Source of the DNA: Vagococcus allomyrinae
Lineage (GTDB): Bacteria; Bacillota; Bacilli; Lactobacillales; Vagococcaceae
Length of the DNA stretch: 64,000 nucleotides
NCBI RefSeq assembly: GCF_017829975.1
Contig: NZ_JAEEGA010000001.1
Location: 434,001-498,000 of the forward strand
Reading direction: 5' to 3'
Shown here: in pieces, positions 1 through 10,325 of the stretch
Layout: the number at the start of each line of letters is the position of its first letter
How positions within the stretch are numbered: the first letter of the stretch is position 1
Made by a program: the position numbers and the translations under genes
The notes under the pieces: model-generated
The model's input: only the letters and a program-made list of their open reading frames with translations
Told to the model about the DNA's origin: nothing
Database searches by the model: none

Positions 1-118
1 GATCCTTTTATGATTTTTTCTTGCGTGATAGATAGACTGAAAAGTGCACATTGAGACGGTTTTGTCTAAAGACGGACGGTTCATCTTCTCCTATAATCTG
101 AAGTAGTCGTTGATCTGT

Positions 119-144
119 TAACATGATCACTAGTGAGCATGTTA
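119..144. promoter_or_regulatory. 26-bp near-perfect inverted repeat, candidate operator
   Basis: TAACATG and CATGTTA flank the perfect 10-bp palindrome TCACTAGTGA (127-136), with one mismatched pair (126/137). It lies about 150 bp upstream of the fumarate-reductase-like gene in a stretch with no coding sequence. The symmetry suits a dimeric repressor, but no regulator family is recognised. The rest of 1-289 shows nothing else beyond A/T-rich sequence and the ribosome binding site AAGGAGG at about 277. Confidence 0.4.
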
Positions 145-262
145 GAACATCAATAGTATAACATTAATTGGTCTGGCTTTCTCAATTAATTTTGATGATT
201 AAGGGAATCTAATAATAAGTTTTAGAACTTGTTCATTTAGAGCATCTTACCAGAGTGAATGA

Positions 263-2047
<1,785 letters not shown>

Positions 2048-2081
2048 CGATTTATAGCGAATACATCATTTAGTCCCCTTG

Positions 2082-2128
2082 TAGTTGTTAAGTTGTCACT
2101 CATGAGTGATGATTTAACAACTATTTTT
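2082..2128 (+). terminator. Stem-loop terminator after the fumarate-reductase-like gene
   Basis: TAGTTGTTAA (2082-2091) pairs with TTAACAACTA (2114-2123) and is followed by a short T-run. The loop contains a second palindrome, TCACTCATGAGTGA, which resembles the core of the dyad at 119-144. Confidence 0.55.
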
Positions 2129-2171
2129 AACTTATGTTACAATGAGGTAGAAAACTGGGAGGTGAATCGCC

Positions 2172-2968
2172 TTGACTAACTATTTTATCGACGAAATAAG
2201 CCCCAATGTTACAAGTTTTACTAGTCGTCGACATCATGTTTTTTACTTAATCGAAGGGGAGTCGCAAGCTTATGTGATCGATACTGGCATGGAGCCCTCA
2301 GCTATTCGCCCCTTATTAGAGGAGAGGACTGATAAACCGTTGGTGCTTTTGGTAACCCATATGCACTGTGATCATCTGTATCATGCAGATGAATTTGAGA
2401 CTGTTTACGTACCGGCGAAGGATTTAAAGATTTGGTCCAAACTAAAAAAAGAAGCGTGGTTCGCAACCATTGTCTTTAAAGCCTGGCCCAAAAGATATGC
2501 CGTGGCCAATTATCAACCTTTTAGCGAAGGGGATCAGTTTGCCCTGAGCTCGAGGTGTGCCATCGAAGTGATGGAAGCCCCAGGCATTCTCCAGGCTCAA
2601 GTTTATTTGTCTACCACGCGGAAAAACTGATCTTTGTTGGTGACGCATTTTATGCCAACACATGGCTGTGGTTACCTAGTAGTGGTAGCTTATCAGACTA
2701 TTTGCTGATGATCGAGGGGCTCTTAGAAAAATTACGTCCCTATGCTGACTACCGGTTTGTTGGTGGGCATCGCCCTTATCAAAGAGTTGAAGAGGAGCAA
2801 CATGATCCCTTAATTTCTTATGAGACGTTAATCGATATGAGAGAGCTTTGTCGGGCTCGTCTGGAGCAGCGGATTACGCCAGCGGAGCAGCCTCGATATG
2901 GTCCTTTTAACTTAGAGATTTATCGATTAGGGAAAGCGGGACTCTGGCTAAAGAAAAAGGTTAATTAG
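2172..2968 (+). pseudogene. Metallo-beta-lactamase-fold hydrolase, broken by a frameshift
   Basis: Two overlapping frames together encode one MBL-fold hydrolase of about 265 residues. The first part begins at TTG 2172 after GGGAGGTG and carries the metal motif THMHCDH. The frame is lost near 2583: reading stays open as EAPG, while the second frame resumes with HSPGSS and continues through FVGDAFYA and GGHRPY to a TAG at 2966. The family motif PGHSPGS is recovered by adding one base between CCAGG and CATTCT, so this is a single-base deletion. Without correction the first product stops at 2630 with a nonsense tail and lacks half the active site. It may be true decay or a sequencing error. The substrate is unknown. 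Confidence 0.8.
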
Positions 2969-3038
2969 AAAAGCTGAACGCCTCGTTCTGCTGGATCCAA
3001 ACTACGATATAGAGAAAGTTTTATACTTTCCTATAAAG
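2969..3038 (+). repeat. Dispersed intergenic repeat, copy A (short, internally deleted)
   Basis: The 70-bp element starts right after the MBL stop codon with AAAAGCTGAACG and ends with a block containing GGATCCAAACTACGATATAG and TATACTTTCCTATAAA. Both ends match those of the longer copies at 32351 and 49939, but the interior is missing, so the two ends are joined directly. Confidence 0.7.
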
Positions 3039-3042
3039 TTAG

Positions 3043-3077
3043 AAAAGCATGTTACGCAAGAGCGTAACATGCTTTTT
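3043..3077. terminator. Bidirectional terminator between convergent genes
   Basis: AAAAGCATGTTACGC and GCGTAACATGCTTTTT form a perfect stem with a 4-nt loop and T-runs on both strands. It serves the MBL gene from the left and the TMEM175-like gene from the right, overlapping the stop codon of the latter. Confidence 0.85.
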
Positions 3078-3657
3078 AGAGGTGTTGGTAATGTTGTTCC
3101 ACTTTTTTTTCAGGGACAACCCACATGATTAGAATGACGATATTGACGATCAAGACGATAATTGGTGCGATTAAGTATCCCAATAGGAGGGCCACTAGGT
3201 TTAAGCTGACAGAGATTTTGGGCTTCCGATTATCCTTGAGGCGCTTGGCAATCAGTGAATCTGTTCCATTGTTTTTGATCAAGCCTTTTGCCAAGAAGAG
3301 ATAGGCTAAATTAGCCAGGAAAACAATTAAACCGTAAGTTAGTTCTGGTGCCTGACTCAAAGGGAATTCACTGAGCCATGAAGTGGCAAATGGAAAGAGG
3401 GAAATGCTGAAGATAAACCAGTTGTTAAGCCATAATACAGAGCCGTTAACGGTCTTTGCTAGTTGAAACATATGATGGTGATTATTCCAATAAATAGCTA
3501 AGTTGATAAAACTGATTAAATAGATGATCAGTTTGTGACTTTGGCTGAGTAAGCCATTCCAGCTGTCCGTCACTGGAATCTTCAATTCAAGAACCATTAA
3601 GGTCATGACGATCGCAATTACCGCATCGGTAAAAGCTTCCACTCGAGTTTTTGACAT
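3076..3657 (-). CDS. TMEM175-like (DUF1211) membrane protein, putative potassium channel
   Basis: The start at 3657 is chosen because AGAAAGGA-type ribosome binding sequence precedes MSKTRVEAFTDAV; an upstream in-frame ATG at 3687 lacks one. The N-terminal R-x-E-A-F-T-D-A-V segment is the hallmark of the TMEM175 family (usually FSD). Several hydrophobic segments follow over about 193 residues, matching the single-repeat bacterial proteins that assemble as tetrameric potassium channels. Ion selectivity is inferred from the family only. It is monocistronic and convergent with the MBL gene. Confidence 0.75.
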   Translation of the reverse strand: MSKTRVEAFTDAVIAIVMTLMVLELKIPVTDSWNGLLSQSHKLIIYLISFINLAIYWNNHHHMFQLAKTVNGSVLWLNNWFIFSISLFPFATSWLSEFPLSQAPELTYGLIVFLANLAYLFLAKGLIKNNGTDSLIAKRLKDNRKPKISVSLNLVALLLGYLIAPIIVLIVNIVILIMWVVPEKKVEQHYQHL

Positions 3658-3811
3658 ATCTGTCCTTCTTTCTGATGAGTCAAGCATTTTTTATAGCTAA
3701 ATCATAAGCTATTTTGCTATTTAAATAAAGCGTAGAGAACTGACCACCTAAATTGTGACGGAGATGTGAGCTTAGGTAAACTCAGAGGCAAAGGTTTTTA
3801 ATCGTTCTTCT

Positions 3812-3833
3812 GGACAAATTCGTTTTTTTGTCC
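3812..3833. promoter_or_regulatory. DhaS-type operator upstream of dhaK
   Basis: The 22-bp dyad GGACAAAT-N6-TTTTGTCC lies 58 bp before the dhaK start. From memory, the Lactococcus lactis DhaS operator is GGACACAT-N6-ATTTGTCC, the same length and arms apart from small changes. A DhaS-like TetR protein is encoded at 8856-9416, which supports the assignment. Confidence 0.75.
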
Positions 3834-3891
3834 GTTCAATAGAAACCCTTTTCATTGTAAGATGAGTTCAGATAAAAAAAAGGAAGTGATC

Positions 3892-4884
3892 ATGTTGAAA
3901 AAAATTATCAATCAACCAGAGGCTGTTGTAGATGAAATGTTAGCGGGTTTAGTTTTTACTCATGGAAATATTGTAAAGCGCTTAAATGGAAGCGGTGTGA
4001 TTGTCAGTCAGGCACTTCAGAAGAACAAAGTGGGGCTAGTATCAGGTGGTGGTAGCGGTCATGAACCTGCTCATGCTGGGTTTGTTGGCAAAGGCATGCT
4101 GTCTGCAGCGGTTTGCGGCCCAGTCTTTACCTCGCCAACACCAGATCAAGTGTTGGAAGCTATTCAGGTAGCAGACCAAGGAGCTGGTGTGTTATTGATT
4201 ATTAAAAATTATTCTGGTGATGTGATGAATTTTGAAATGGCTCAGGAATTGGCAGAGATGGAAGATATCCAAGTGGCGACGATTATTGTGGATGATGATA
4301 TTGCAGTTGAGGACAGCACCTATACGGCAGGTAAACGAGGCGTAGCTGGAACGGTCCTAGTTCACAAGATACTAGGGGCAGCGGCTGATCAAGGTGCTAG
4401 TTTAAGTGAGATTAAAGCGTTGGCGGATGGGATCGTTCCCAATATTAAAACGTTAGGGGTGGCTTTAAGTGGCGCAACGGCGCCAGAAGTTGGACATCCT
4501 GGTTTTACCTTAGGGGAAGATGAATTGGAATTTGGGGTAGGGATTCACGGTGAACCAGGGTATCGCAAAGAAAAAATTATGTCTTCGAAAGAGTTAGCAA
4601 AGGAAATTGTCAGTAAGTTGAAGGAAGCGTTTGAGTGGCAAGCAGGTGATGAATTTGGTTTGTTGGTCAATGGCTTAGGTAGCACCCCTCTGATGGAGCA
4701 ATACATTTTCATGAATGATGTAAAAGCGCTATTAGCAGCCGATGACTTAAAGATGACGTTTAAAAAAGTTGGCGATTATATGACTGCTATCGATATGGCG
4801 GGTTTATCTTTGACGATGGTTAAATTGAACGAGCCAGAATGGTTAGGGTATTTGAACCATTCCGTTAGTACGATTGCCTGGTAA
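3892..4884 (+). CDS. dhaK: PTS-dependent dihydroxyacetone kinase, substrate-binding subunit DhaK
   Basis: DhaK binds dihydroxyacetone covalently through a histidine and passes it for phosphorylation by DhaL-ADP/ATP. Visible motifs are GGGSGHEPAHAGFVG (about 52-66), the catalytic Asp110 region NYSGD and the hemiaminal-forming His219 in GVGIHGEPGYR. The 330-residue length fits the family. The start at 3892 follows AAGGAAGTGATC; an ATG at 3862 has no ribosome binding site. It opens the dhaK-dhaL-dhaM-gldA operon, with a DhaS-type operator just upstream. Confidence 0.95.
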   Translation: MLKKIINQPEAVVDEMLAGLVFTHGNIVKRLNGSGVIVSQALQKNKVGLVSGGGSGHEPAHAGFVGKGMLSAAVCGPVFTSPTPDQVLEAIQVADQGAGVLLIIKNYSGDVMNFEMAQELAEMEDIQVATIIVDDDIAVEDSTYTAGKRGVAGTVLVHKILGAAADQGASLSEIKALADGIVPNIKTLGVALSGATAPEVGHPGFTLGEDELEFGVGIHGEPGYRKEKIMSSKELAKEIVSKLKEAFEWQAGDEFGLLVNGLGSTPLMEQYIFMNDVKALLAADDLKMTFKKVGDYMTAIDMAGLSLTMVKLNEPEWLGYLNHSVSTIAW

Positions 4885-4910
4885 GAGTTAAAAGGAAAGG
4901 GTGTAAGTAG

Positions 4911-5492
4911 ATGGATGTGGCAAAAGTAAAAGAATGGTTGGCCTTGTTTACCACCAAAATAAATGAGGAAAAGGCCTATCTAAGTGAGCTAGACAGCGCC
5001 ATTGGTGATGGTGATCATGGGATGAATATGGCCAGAGGAACCACTGAAATGATGGTAGCGTTAAAGGAAAAAAATCCTGAAACAGTGGTAGAGGTCTTTA
5101 AGTTAGCGGGCATGACTTTAGTAAGTAAGGTAGGCGGTGCTTCTGGTCCCTTATATGGTTCAGCATTTATTAGTATGGCCAAAGCAGCCATGAGTTCAGA
5201 GGAATTAGTGACTATTTTAAACGCTGGACTGGCAGGCATTCAAAAGCGTGGTAAAGCAGAAGTCGGTGAAAAAACCATGGTAGATATGTGGGCAGGAGTG
5301 ATTGGGGCTCTTGAAAATGACCAGTTAACAGCGGATGTGCTCGTCGACATTAGTGAACAGACCAAGGATAAGATTGCGACAAAAGGACGGGCGTCTTATC
5401 TCGGTGAACGTTCAATCGGTCACTTAGATCCGGGAACTGTCTCTAGTCGTTACCTGTTTGAAACCATGTTGGAAGCTGGGGTGAACTCATGA
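4911..5492 (+). CDS. dhaL: Dihydroxyacetone kinase, nucleotide-binding subunit DhaL
   Basis: The 193-residue protein carries the DhaL metal/nucleotide motif AIGDGDHG near residue 30 and GGASGPLYGSAF in the middle. In the PTS-type kinase DhaL holds tightly bound ADP, which is rephosphorylated by DhaM and then phosphorylates DhaK-bound dihydroxyacetone. It follows dhaK by 26 bp with its own GGAAAGGG site and overlaps dhaM by 4 bp, implying translational coupling. Confidence 0.95.
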   Translation: MDVAKVKEWLALFTTKINEEKAYLSELDSAIGDGDHGMNMARGTTEMMVALKEKNPETVVEVFKLAGMTLVSKVGGASGPLYGSAFISMAKAAMSSEELVTILNAGLAGIQKRGKAEVGEKTMVDMWAGVIGALENDQLTADVLVDISEQTKDKIATKGRASYLGERSIGHLDPGTVSSRYLFETMLEAGVNS

Positions 5493-5860
5493 GTGAATTG
5501 GGTGTGGTGATCGTCTCTCATGTGCCGGACATTGCAGCAGGTGTTGTTAAGTTGCTGAAGGAAGTGGCAAAAGATGTCGCCATTACCTATGCCGGTGGCA
5601 CAGATGACAACGAAATCGGTACGAGTTTTGCTAAAATTCAGTTGGCTTTTGATGAAAATAAAGCTGATCGGTTAATGGCGTTTTACGATCTGGGCAGTGC
5701 CAAAATGAATTTGGAAATGGTCATGGAATTTACCGATAAAGAGGTTCATTTGTACGATGTGGCGCTGATTGAAGGCGGTTATACAGCAGCGGCGTTAATT
5801 CAAGCGGGAGCTGATTTAACAGCGATAGAAGAACAATTGGCCCCCTTAAAAATTAAATAA
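5489..5860 (+). CDS. dhaM: Dihydroxyacetone kinase phosphotransfer subunit DhaM (EIIA-Man-like)
   Basis: This 123-residue protein is the short Gram-positive DhaM with only the EIIA-mannose-like domain. His11 in VVIVSHVPDIA is the expected phospho-accepting residue, charged by HPr. It lacks the HPr and EI-like domains of the enterobacterial protein. The ATGA overlap with dhaL and the following gldA place it in the dha operon. Confidence 0.93.
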   Translation: MSELGVVIVSHVPDIAAGVVKLLKEVAKDVAITYAGGTDDNEIGTSFAKIQLAFDENKADRLMAFYDLGSAKMNLEMVMEFTDKEVHLYDVALIEGGYTAAALIQAGADLTAIEEQLAPLKIK

Positions 5861-5897
5861 AGAAACTCAATAACTAAAAACTCGGAGGTAATAAGAA

Positions 5898-7034
5898 ATG
5901 AGAAAAGCATTTATCAGTCCAACTAAGTACGTTCAAGGTGAAGATGAATTAGTGAATTTAGGGTATTTTATTAAAACATTTGGCGAATCGGCCTTATTAA
6001 TTGCTCATCAAGACGATATTAAGCGGGTTCAGACACAATTGGACGAAACGGCTGAAAAATTTGGTGTGACGATTGTGTCAAGTAGTTTTAATGGAGAGTG
6101 TTCTCGACAAGAAGTGGCGCGCTTGCAAGCATTGGCAAAAGCCAATGCCACCGATTGTGTGGTTGGGCTTGGCGGTGGTAAAGCGATTGATACATCTAAG
6201 TGTGTGGCTGAAGGGGAAGCTCTGATCATCGTGCCAACGATTGCTGCGACCGATGCTCCAACGAGTCATTCAGCTGTTTTGTATACCCCAGAAGGTGAGT
6301 TTGACGATTATGCTTATTTTAAACAAAGTCCGAGTGTGGTTTTAGTTGACACCAAAATTATTGCAAATGCGCCAACGCGGTTTTTAGTAGCGGGGATGGG
6401 AGACGCTTTATCCACTTTATTTGAAGCCCGCGCAACAGCTAATTCTTATGCAAACGTCAATGCAGGTTTACCTTGTGGTTACTTGACGAAGGAAACAAAA
6501 CCTGCTAAACACACGATTGCTGCTTATACCATGGCTCAAGTTTGCTATGAGACGTTATTAGAAGATGGGTATCAAGCTAAACTTGCTTGCGATAATAATC
6601 TGGTAACCCCCGCTTTAGAGAATATTGTTGAAGCCAATATCTTGTTATCTGGACTGGGGTTTGAAAGTAGTGGGTTAGCGGCCATCCACGCGATCCATGA
6701 TGGTTTAACTGTTTTGGCGGGGACCCATCACTATTTTCATGGTGAAAAAGTGGCGTTCAGCACAATTTGCCAATTAGTTTTGGAAAATGCCGCTACGGAA
6801 GAGCTATATGAGGTATTAGACTTTTCATTATCGATTGGGTTACCAGTCTGTCTGGCCGATATTGGGGTTGAAAGTATTAGTTTTGAAGAGGCTTTGGAAG
6901 TGGCTGAAAAGGCCTGTATTCCTGAAGAATCCATTCATTCAATGCCTTTTCCAATTGAGGTGGAAGCCGTTGCTTCAGCCATTATTGCTGCGGACAAAAT
7001 AGGCAGTGAGTACCGCAAGCAGTTTGTTAGATAA
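5898..7034 (+). CDS. gldA: Glycerol dehydrogenase
   Basis: The 378-residue iron-family alcohol dehydrogenase has the NAD-binding GLGGGKAIDTSK segment (near residue 95) and metal ligands in GMGDALST, HAIHDGL and HYFHGEKVAF. It oxidises glycerol to dihydroxyacetone, which the three preceding subunits phosphorylate, so the operon converts glycerol to dihydroxyacetone phosphate without GlpK. It starts 37 bp after dhaM with a CGGAGGT site. Confidence 0.93.
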   Translation: MRKAFISPTKYVQGEDELVNLGYFIKTFGESALLIAHQDDIKRVQTQLDETAEKFGVTIVSSSFNGECSRQEVARLQALAKANATDCVVGLGGGKAIDTSKCVAEGEALIIVPTIAATDAPTSHSAVLYTPEGEFDDYAYFKQSPSVVLVDTKIIANAPTRFLVAGMGDALSTLFEARATANSYANVNAGLPCGYLTKETKPAKHTIAAYTMAQVCYETLLEDGYQAKLACDNNLVTPALENIVEANILLSGLGFESSGLAAIHAIHDGLTVLAGTHHYFHGEKVAFSTICQLVLENAATEELYEVLDFSLSIGLPVCLADIGVESISFEEALEVAEKACIPEESIHSMPFPIEVEAVASAIIAADKIGSEYRKQFVR

Positions 7035-7090
7035 TAGTGTAATGCTTGATAATGAGTAGCTGTCAGGAAGTGAGAGTCGCTACTAACAAT

Positions 7091-7127
7091 AAGAGACCTT
7101 GGGAACGATACCAGGTCTCTTGCTGTA
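7091..7127 (+). terminator. Terminator of the dha operon
   Basis: AAGAGACCT (7091-7099) pairs with AGGTCTCTT (7113-7121), followed by the T-rich TGCTGTATTTT. It separates dhaKLM-gldA from dhaQ. The remainder of 7122-7295 holds no other clear element apart from the dhaQ ribosome binding site GAGGTG. Confidence 0.7.
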
Positions 7128-7295
7128 TTTTGTCCTCTAATTTATCCCTTAGTATGGTAAACTGATAAGTAGAACATTATCTGTTGTTATCCCTATGATT
7201 AGGGCAACCGTTTATTATAGAAGATCGCTGATTTCCTAAGGTGAGTTGTTCAGCAGCCTGTATTTAAAGGCGACAGATTGATATTAGAGGTGTAG

Positions 7296-8288
7296 ATGAT
7301 GAAAAAAATTATGAATAAATCAAAAGATGTGGTGACCCAATTATTATCGGGAGTCGCATTTGCCCATGAGGAGATCTTGGAACGGGTGCCGAAAACAGGC
7401 ATTTTGCTTCGGCGTCATCGAGTCTCAAATCAAGTGGCAGTGATCAGTGGCGGGGGAACAGGACATGAACCTGCGCATTCTGGATACATCGGAGATAATT
7501 TTCTGGCTGCCAGCATTAACGGGCCGATCTTTACCCCACCAACGCTTGAAGAAATTTTAATGGCAATTGAGTTAGCGGATCAAGGGGCAGGTGTTTTTTT
7601 AGTTATTAAAAATTTTGAAGCAGATGTGAGTCATTTTTTAGCAGCTGAAGCAAGTGCTATTGCTAAGGGGCATTTAGTGAAGCATGTGATTGTTAACGAT
7701 GATTGCTCCATTGAAAAAGTCAATTTTAAAAAGCGGCGTCGTGGTGTGGCTGGAACGGTTTTTGTCCATAAAATAGTGGCTGGGGCAGCGGCTAAAGGGC
7801 ATGGATTAGCTGAGTTAGCCCAACTTGCTGAGGATGTGGTCTCATCTTTAAACACTTTAGGAGTAGCCTTAGCTCCTGGCACGTTGCCAGGGACGGATAA
7901 GTGTCAATTTCAATTAGCGGAAAGTGAAATTTCATTTGGCATTGGCATTCATGGCGAGGCCGGCTATCGGGAAGAACCATTGGAGTCTTCTGAAAAATTA
8001 GCCAATGAGCTCGTGAATAAATTAAAAAGTCAATATACTCTTAAGGGAGGCAGCCAGTTGGCGATTTTAGTTAATGGCTTAGGTAGCACACCTTATATGG
8101 AGTTGGCTATCTTTACCAATGATGTACGGCGCTTGTTGGAATTAGAGGGGATTCAAGTCCGTTTTAAAAAGACGGGAAATTTTATGACGTCCCTAAACAT
8201 GGCTGGTGTGTCCTTAACTTTTTTGGAGTTAAAGGACGAGCAGTGGCTGAACTATCTGATGTTACCCACCGATGCTTATGGCTGGTAA
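7296..8288 (+). CDS. dhaQ: DhaQ, DhaK-like coactivator of the dha operon
   Basis: This second DhaK paralogue (330 residues) keeps GGGTGHEPAHSG, the Asp110 position (NFEAD) and His219 (GIGIHGEAGYRE) but differs where DhaK has its conserved loop EDSTYTAGKRG (here EKVNFKKRRRG). No second DhaL or DhaM accompanies it. In L. lactis the equivalent DhaQ binds dihydroxyacetone and joins DhaS to activate transcription. The nearby dhaS-like gene supports the same role. A second in-frame ATG at 7299 is equally possible as the start. Confidence 0.85.
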   Translation: MMKKIMNKSKDVVTQLLSGVAFAHEEILERVPKTGILLRRHRVSNQVAVISGGGTGHEPAHSGYIGDNFLAASINGPIFTPPTLEEILMAIELADQGAGVFLVIKNFEADVSHFLAAEASAIAKGHLVKHVIVNDDCSIEKVNFKKRRRGVAGTVFVHKIVAGAAAKGHGLAELAQLAEDVVSSLNTLGVALAPGTLPGTDKCQFQLAESEISFGIGIHGEAGYREEPLESSEKLANELVNKLKSQYTLKGGSQLAILVNGLGSTPYMELAIFTNDVRRLLELEGIQVRFKKTGNFMTSLNMAGVSLTFLELKDEQWLNYLMLPTDAYGW

Positions 8289-8296
8289 AAGGAATA

Positions 8297-8337
8297 GAAC
8301 CGCAAAAAACAACGCCGATAGCGTTGTTTTTTGGTTC
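8297..8337. terminator. Bidirectional terminator between dhaQ and the DUF6398 gene
   Basis: AAAAAACAACGC (8304-8315) and GCGTTGTTTTTT (8321-8332) form a perfect stem with a 5-nt loop; GAACC and GGTTC extend it. It serves both convergent genes and touches the DUF6398 stop codon. Confidence 0.85.
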
Positions 8338-8836
8338 AGCTCTGATCGGCTGGAATGAATGGAATGATCTTTTGTTGATAAGCTTGCTCTTGTACCTCCC
8401 GTGGCAGGTTGCGAATATCATGAACATAGCCGTTAACTTGAACGAACCAAATATGACTATTGTTTAATAGTTGGCTGGGTAATTTCCAGTGCCAATCAAA
8501 TTGGTTGAGATGAGGAATCATCTTCATGATACTGTTGCTTTTACTGCTGATGGTGTTGCCAGCAGCTCCGAAGTGAGTTGAAATCTCACTTGATTTGACA
8601 TGGGGAGTCTGAGTTTTGTCAAACAAGAAGTTAACAGAGCCAATTGCGTATATGATACTGGCGGCCCAAATCGTTTCTTTGCCTCGCTCGATAGGCGAGG
8701 GGCGCTTGCGACAAAGTGCCTCCAATAACTTTAGGGCTAATTCTTCGTATTCATCGTTTAAATACTGTTGTGAGAAACTGCTGATAAGTGGGGCAATGGC
8801 GCGATACTTTGCCTTCATCTTTTTAGGAATAGCCAT
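8336..8836 (-). CDS. DUF6398-like protein of unknown function
   Basis: The start is placed at the second of two adjacent ATGs after ACGGAG (8839/8836); a longer reading from 8893 would overlap dhaS. The central segment with RKRPSPIERG, TWAASIIYAIGSVNFLFD and a helix-turn-helix-like stretch (EISTHFGAAGNTISSKSNSI) resembles the DUF6398 domain, recalled from family patterns and not verified. It sits directly downstream of dhaS on the same strand with 20 bp between, so they may share a transcript. No function is assigned. Confidence 0.6.
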   Translation of the reverse strand: MAIPKKMKAKYRAIAPLISSFSQQYLNDEYEELALKLLEALCRKRPSPIERGKETIWAASIIYAIGSVNFLFDKTQTPHVKSSEISTHFGAAGNTISSKSNSIMKMIPHLNQFDWHWKLPSQLLNNSHIWFVQVNGYVHDIRNLPREVQEQAYQQKIIPFIPADQS

Positions 8837-8855
8837 CATATTCTCCGTTCTATGT

Positions 8856-9416
8856 TTATGTGGTGGTAATAATGCCGCTAATAGCTTTTTCAAGGACCTG
8901 GGCGGTGTCTTTTGCCAAATCCTTAACAGGTTGTTGACAGCCGTTCATTAGCCATTCTTTGGTCACTCCTACAAAGGCGTGACTCAAGAGTTCCGCACTA
9001 AAATCAAGATTTTTAACAGGGACTGGAAAAGTCTGTTTAACTGCGACGTCCTTGATGATGGTTTTCAACAGACCTTGAGTGTGTTCTAGAAAATAATGAT
9101 CAAAAGAATTTTGTTCTGACACCTGAAGGGCATTACAATAAAAGACTTGTTGATGATAAAAATAATCCAATATTCGAAAGATGACTTTATGCCATTCTTC
9201 GTAGTCTAGAAAGTCGCTAATATTTTCACTGATGTCTTGGCGATAGATCCATGCCAATAATTCATATTTGTCTTGAAAATGGTCGTAAAATGTTTGGCGG
9301 CGAATTTCAGCTTGTTCCATAATTTGTCTAATGGTTATCTTTTGAAAAGGAACGTCTTCCATTAATTTTTTTAAGGAGTAAGCGATGACTTTTTTGGTGA
9401 TCAGTGATTCTTGCAT
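8856..9416 (-). CDS. dhaS: TetR-family regulator DhaS
   Basis: The 186-residue protein has an N-terminal TetR helix-turn-helix (TIRQIMEQAEIRRQTFYDHFQDKYELLAWIY, about 25-57), a stretch typical of DhaS. The location beside dhaQ and the DhaS-type operator before dhaK support control of dihydroxyacetone kinase expression. DhaS is an atypical TetR protein: with DhaQ and dihydroxyacetone it activates instead of only repressing. The start follows AAGGAGG; a TATAAT on the minus strand lies near 9460. Confidence 0.85.
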   Translation of the reverse strand: MQESLITKKVIAYSLKKLMEDVPFQKITIRQIMEQAEIRRQTFYDHFQDKYELLAWIYRQDISENISDFLDYEEWHKVIFRILDYFYHQQVFYCNALQVSEQNSFDHYFLEHTQGLLKTIIKDVAVKQTFPVPVKNLDFSAELLSHAFVGVTKEWLMNGCQQPVKDLAKDTAQVLEKAISGIITTT

Positions 9417-9636
9417 CTGTTTTCCTCCTTAAAAGCGACCCTTTGTCTGTCTCAATTATACCACGAAGTTTTTAATTATTGGTGAAAAATCAAAAGAGAA
9501 ACCTTCTAGGAAAAAACGACGCTAGTCAAAAAAGCAGACTTTTTTTGCCAATTAAGAGCAGTTCTGTGCTAGAATAAGACTGAATGACCCACCTGTTGTT
9601 ATGTTAGACCGCTATTTATGGAAGGAGTGTTGTCTG

Positions 9637-10233
9637 ATGGGAAAGGTGAATAGTCGTAAGTTAGAATTGGAAAAGACCCGTCAGGCGATCCTCGCTGTGG
9701 CGTCAGAGCTGTTTATGAGTAAAGGATTTAAGCATACCTCAACTCGAGAAATTGCTGAACGTGTTCAGATTACCCAACCAAATCTCTATCATCACTTTAA
9801 GAATAAGAAAGACTTGTATCTAGCAGTAATCACGCAATTAACGGATAATGTCCGAGATGATTTAACGGTGATTGTCAAAAGTGACTTAGTATTGGATCAG
9901 AAACTATTTAAGATGATTGTGTTGTTGATTGATAAACATCCGACTAATTTATTTTTAATGTTAAATGATATGTTTGTTGAAATGGAGCCTGAGTCTCACG
10001 GCCAGCTTTATCAGATTTTTAAAGGAACTTATAGCGATAATTTTGCCGCTGTATTTAACCAAGAAAGCAATCAAAAGGCTTTGCGTGAAGGGGTCACAGT
10101 AGAGGATGCTGCTCGTTTTGTGTTATACAATGTGAGTTCGATGCTCAGCATTCAACAAACTTATCAAAAAACCTCTCGCCATGAAGATATCCGCTTGTTT
10201 GTCGACTTTATGCTCCATGGAATCATTAGTTAA
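9637..10233 (+). CDS. TetR-family repressor, FhtR-like heme sensor
   Basis: The start at 9637 follows GGAAGGAG with 7-nt spacing; the upstream in-frame ATG at 9601 has no site. The protein (198 residues) has a TetR DNA-binding domain ending TQPNLYHHFKNKKDLYLAV. It lies directly before an HrtBA-type exporter whose promoter carries two TTATCAA-like palindromes matching the FhtR operator as I recall it from Enterococcus faecalis. By analogy it would release DNA on binding heme. The heme ligand cannot be picked out with certainty from sequence. Confidence 0.75.
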   Translation: MGKVNSRKLELEKTRQAILAVASELFMSKGFKHTSTREIAERVQITQPNLYHHFKNKKDLYLAVITQLTDNVRDDLTVIVKSDLVLDQKLFKMIVLLIDKHPTNLFLMLNDMFVEMEPESHGQLYQIFKGTYSDNFAAVFNQESNQKALREGVTVEDAARFVLYNVSSMLSIQQTYQKTSRHEDIRLFVDFMLHGIIS

Positions 10234-10262
10234 AGCTTTGCCGCGAGGCAAGGCTTTTTTTT
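10232..10262 (+). terminator. Terminator after the TetR gene
   Basis: AAAGCTTTGCC and GGCAAGGCTTT pair with one G-T wobble around a GCGA loop, followed by eight T. Confidence 0.85.
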
Positions 10263-10302
10263 CTCAGCACTCTAATGATAAATTAGGAGTGTTTATTTCC
10301 AT

Positions 10303-10316
10303 TTATCAATTGATAA
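10303..10316. promoter_or_regulatory. FhtR-like operator 1
   Basis: TTATCAATTGATAA is a perfect 14-bp palindrome (16 bp counting flanking T/A). It lies upstream of the hrtB promoter's -35 box. Confidence 0.75.
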
Positions 10317-10325
10317 ACAAAACGC

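Noticed and set aside
8243-8951. Open frames on the plus strand across the DUF6398/dhaS region
   Set aside because: They are opposite to clearly coding minus-strand genes, have no ribosome binding sites and no recognisable motifs.
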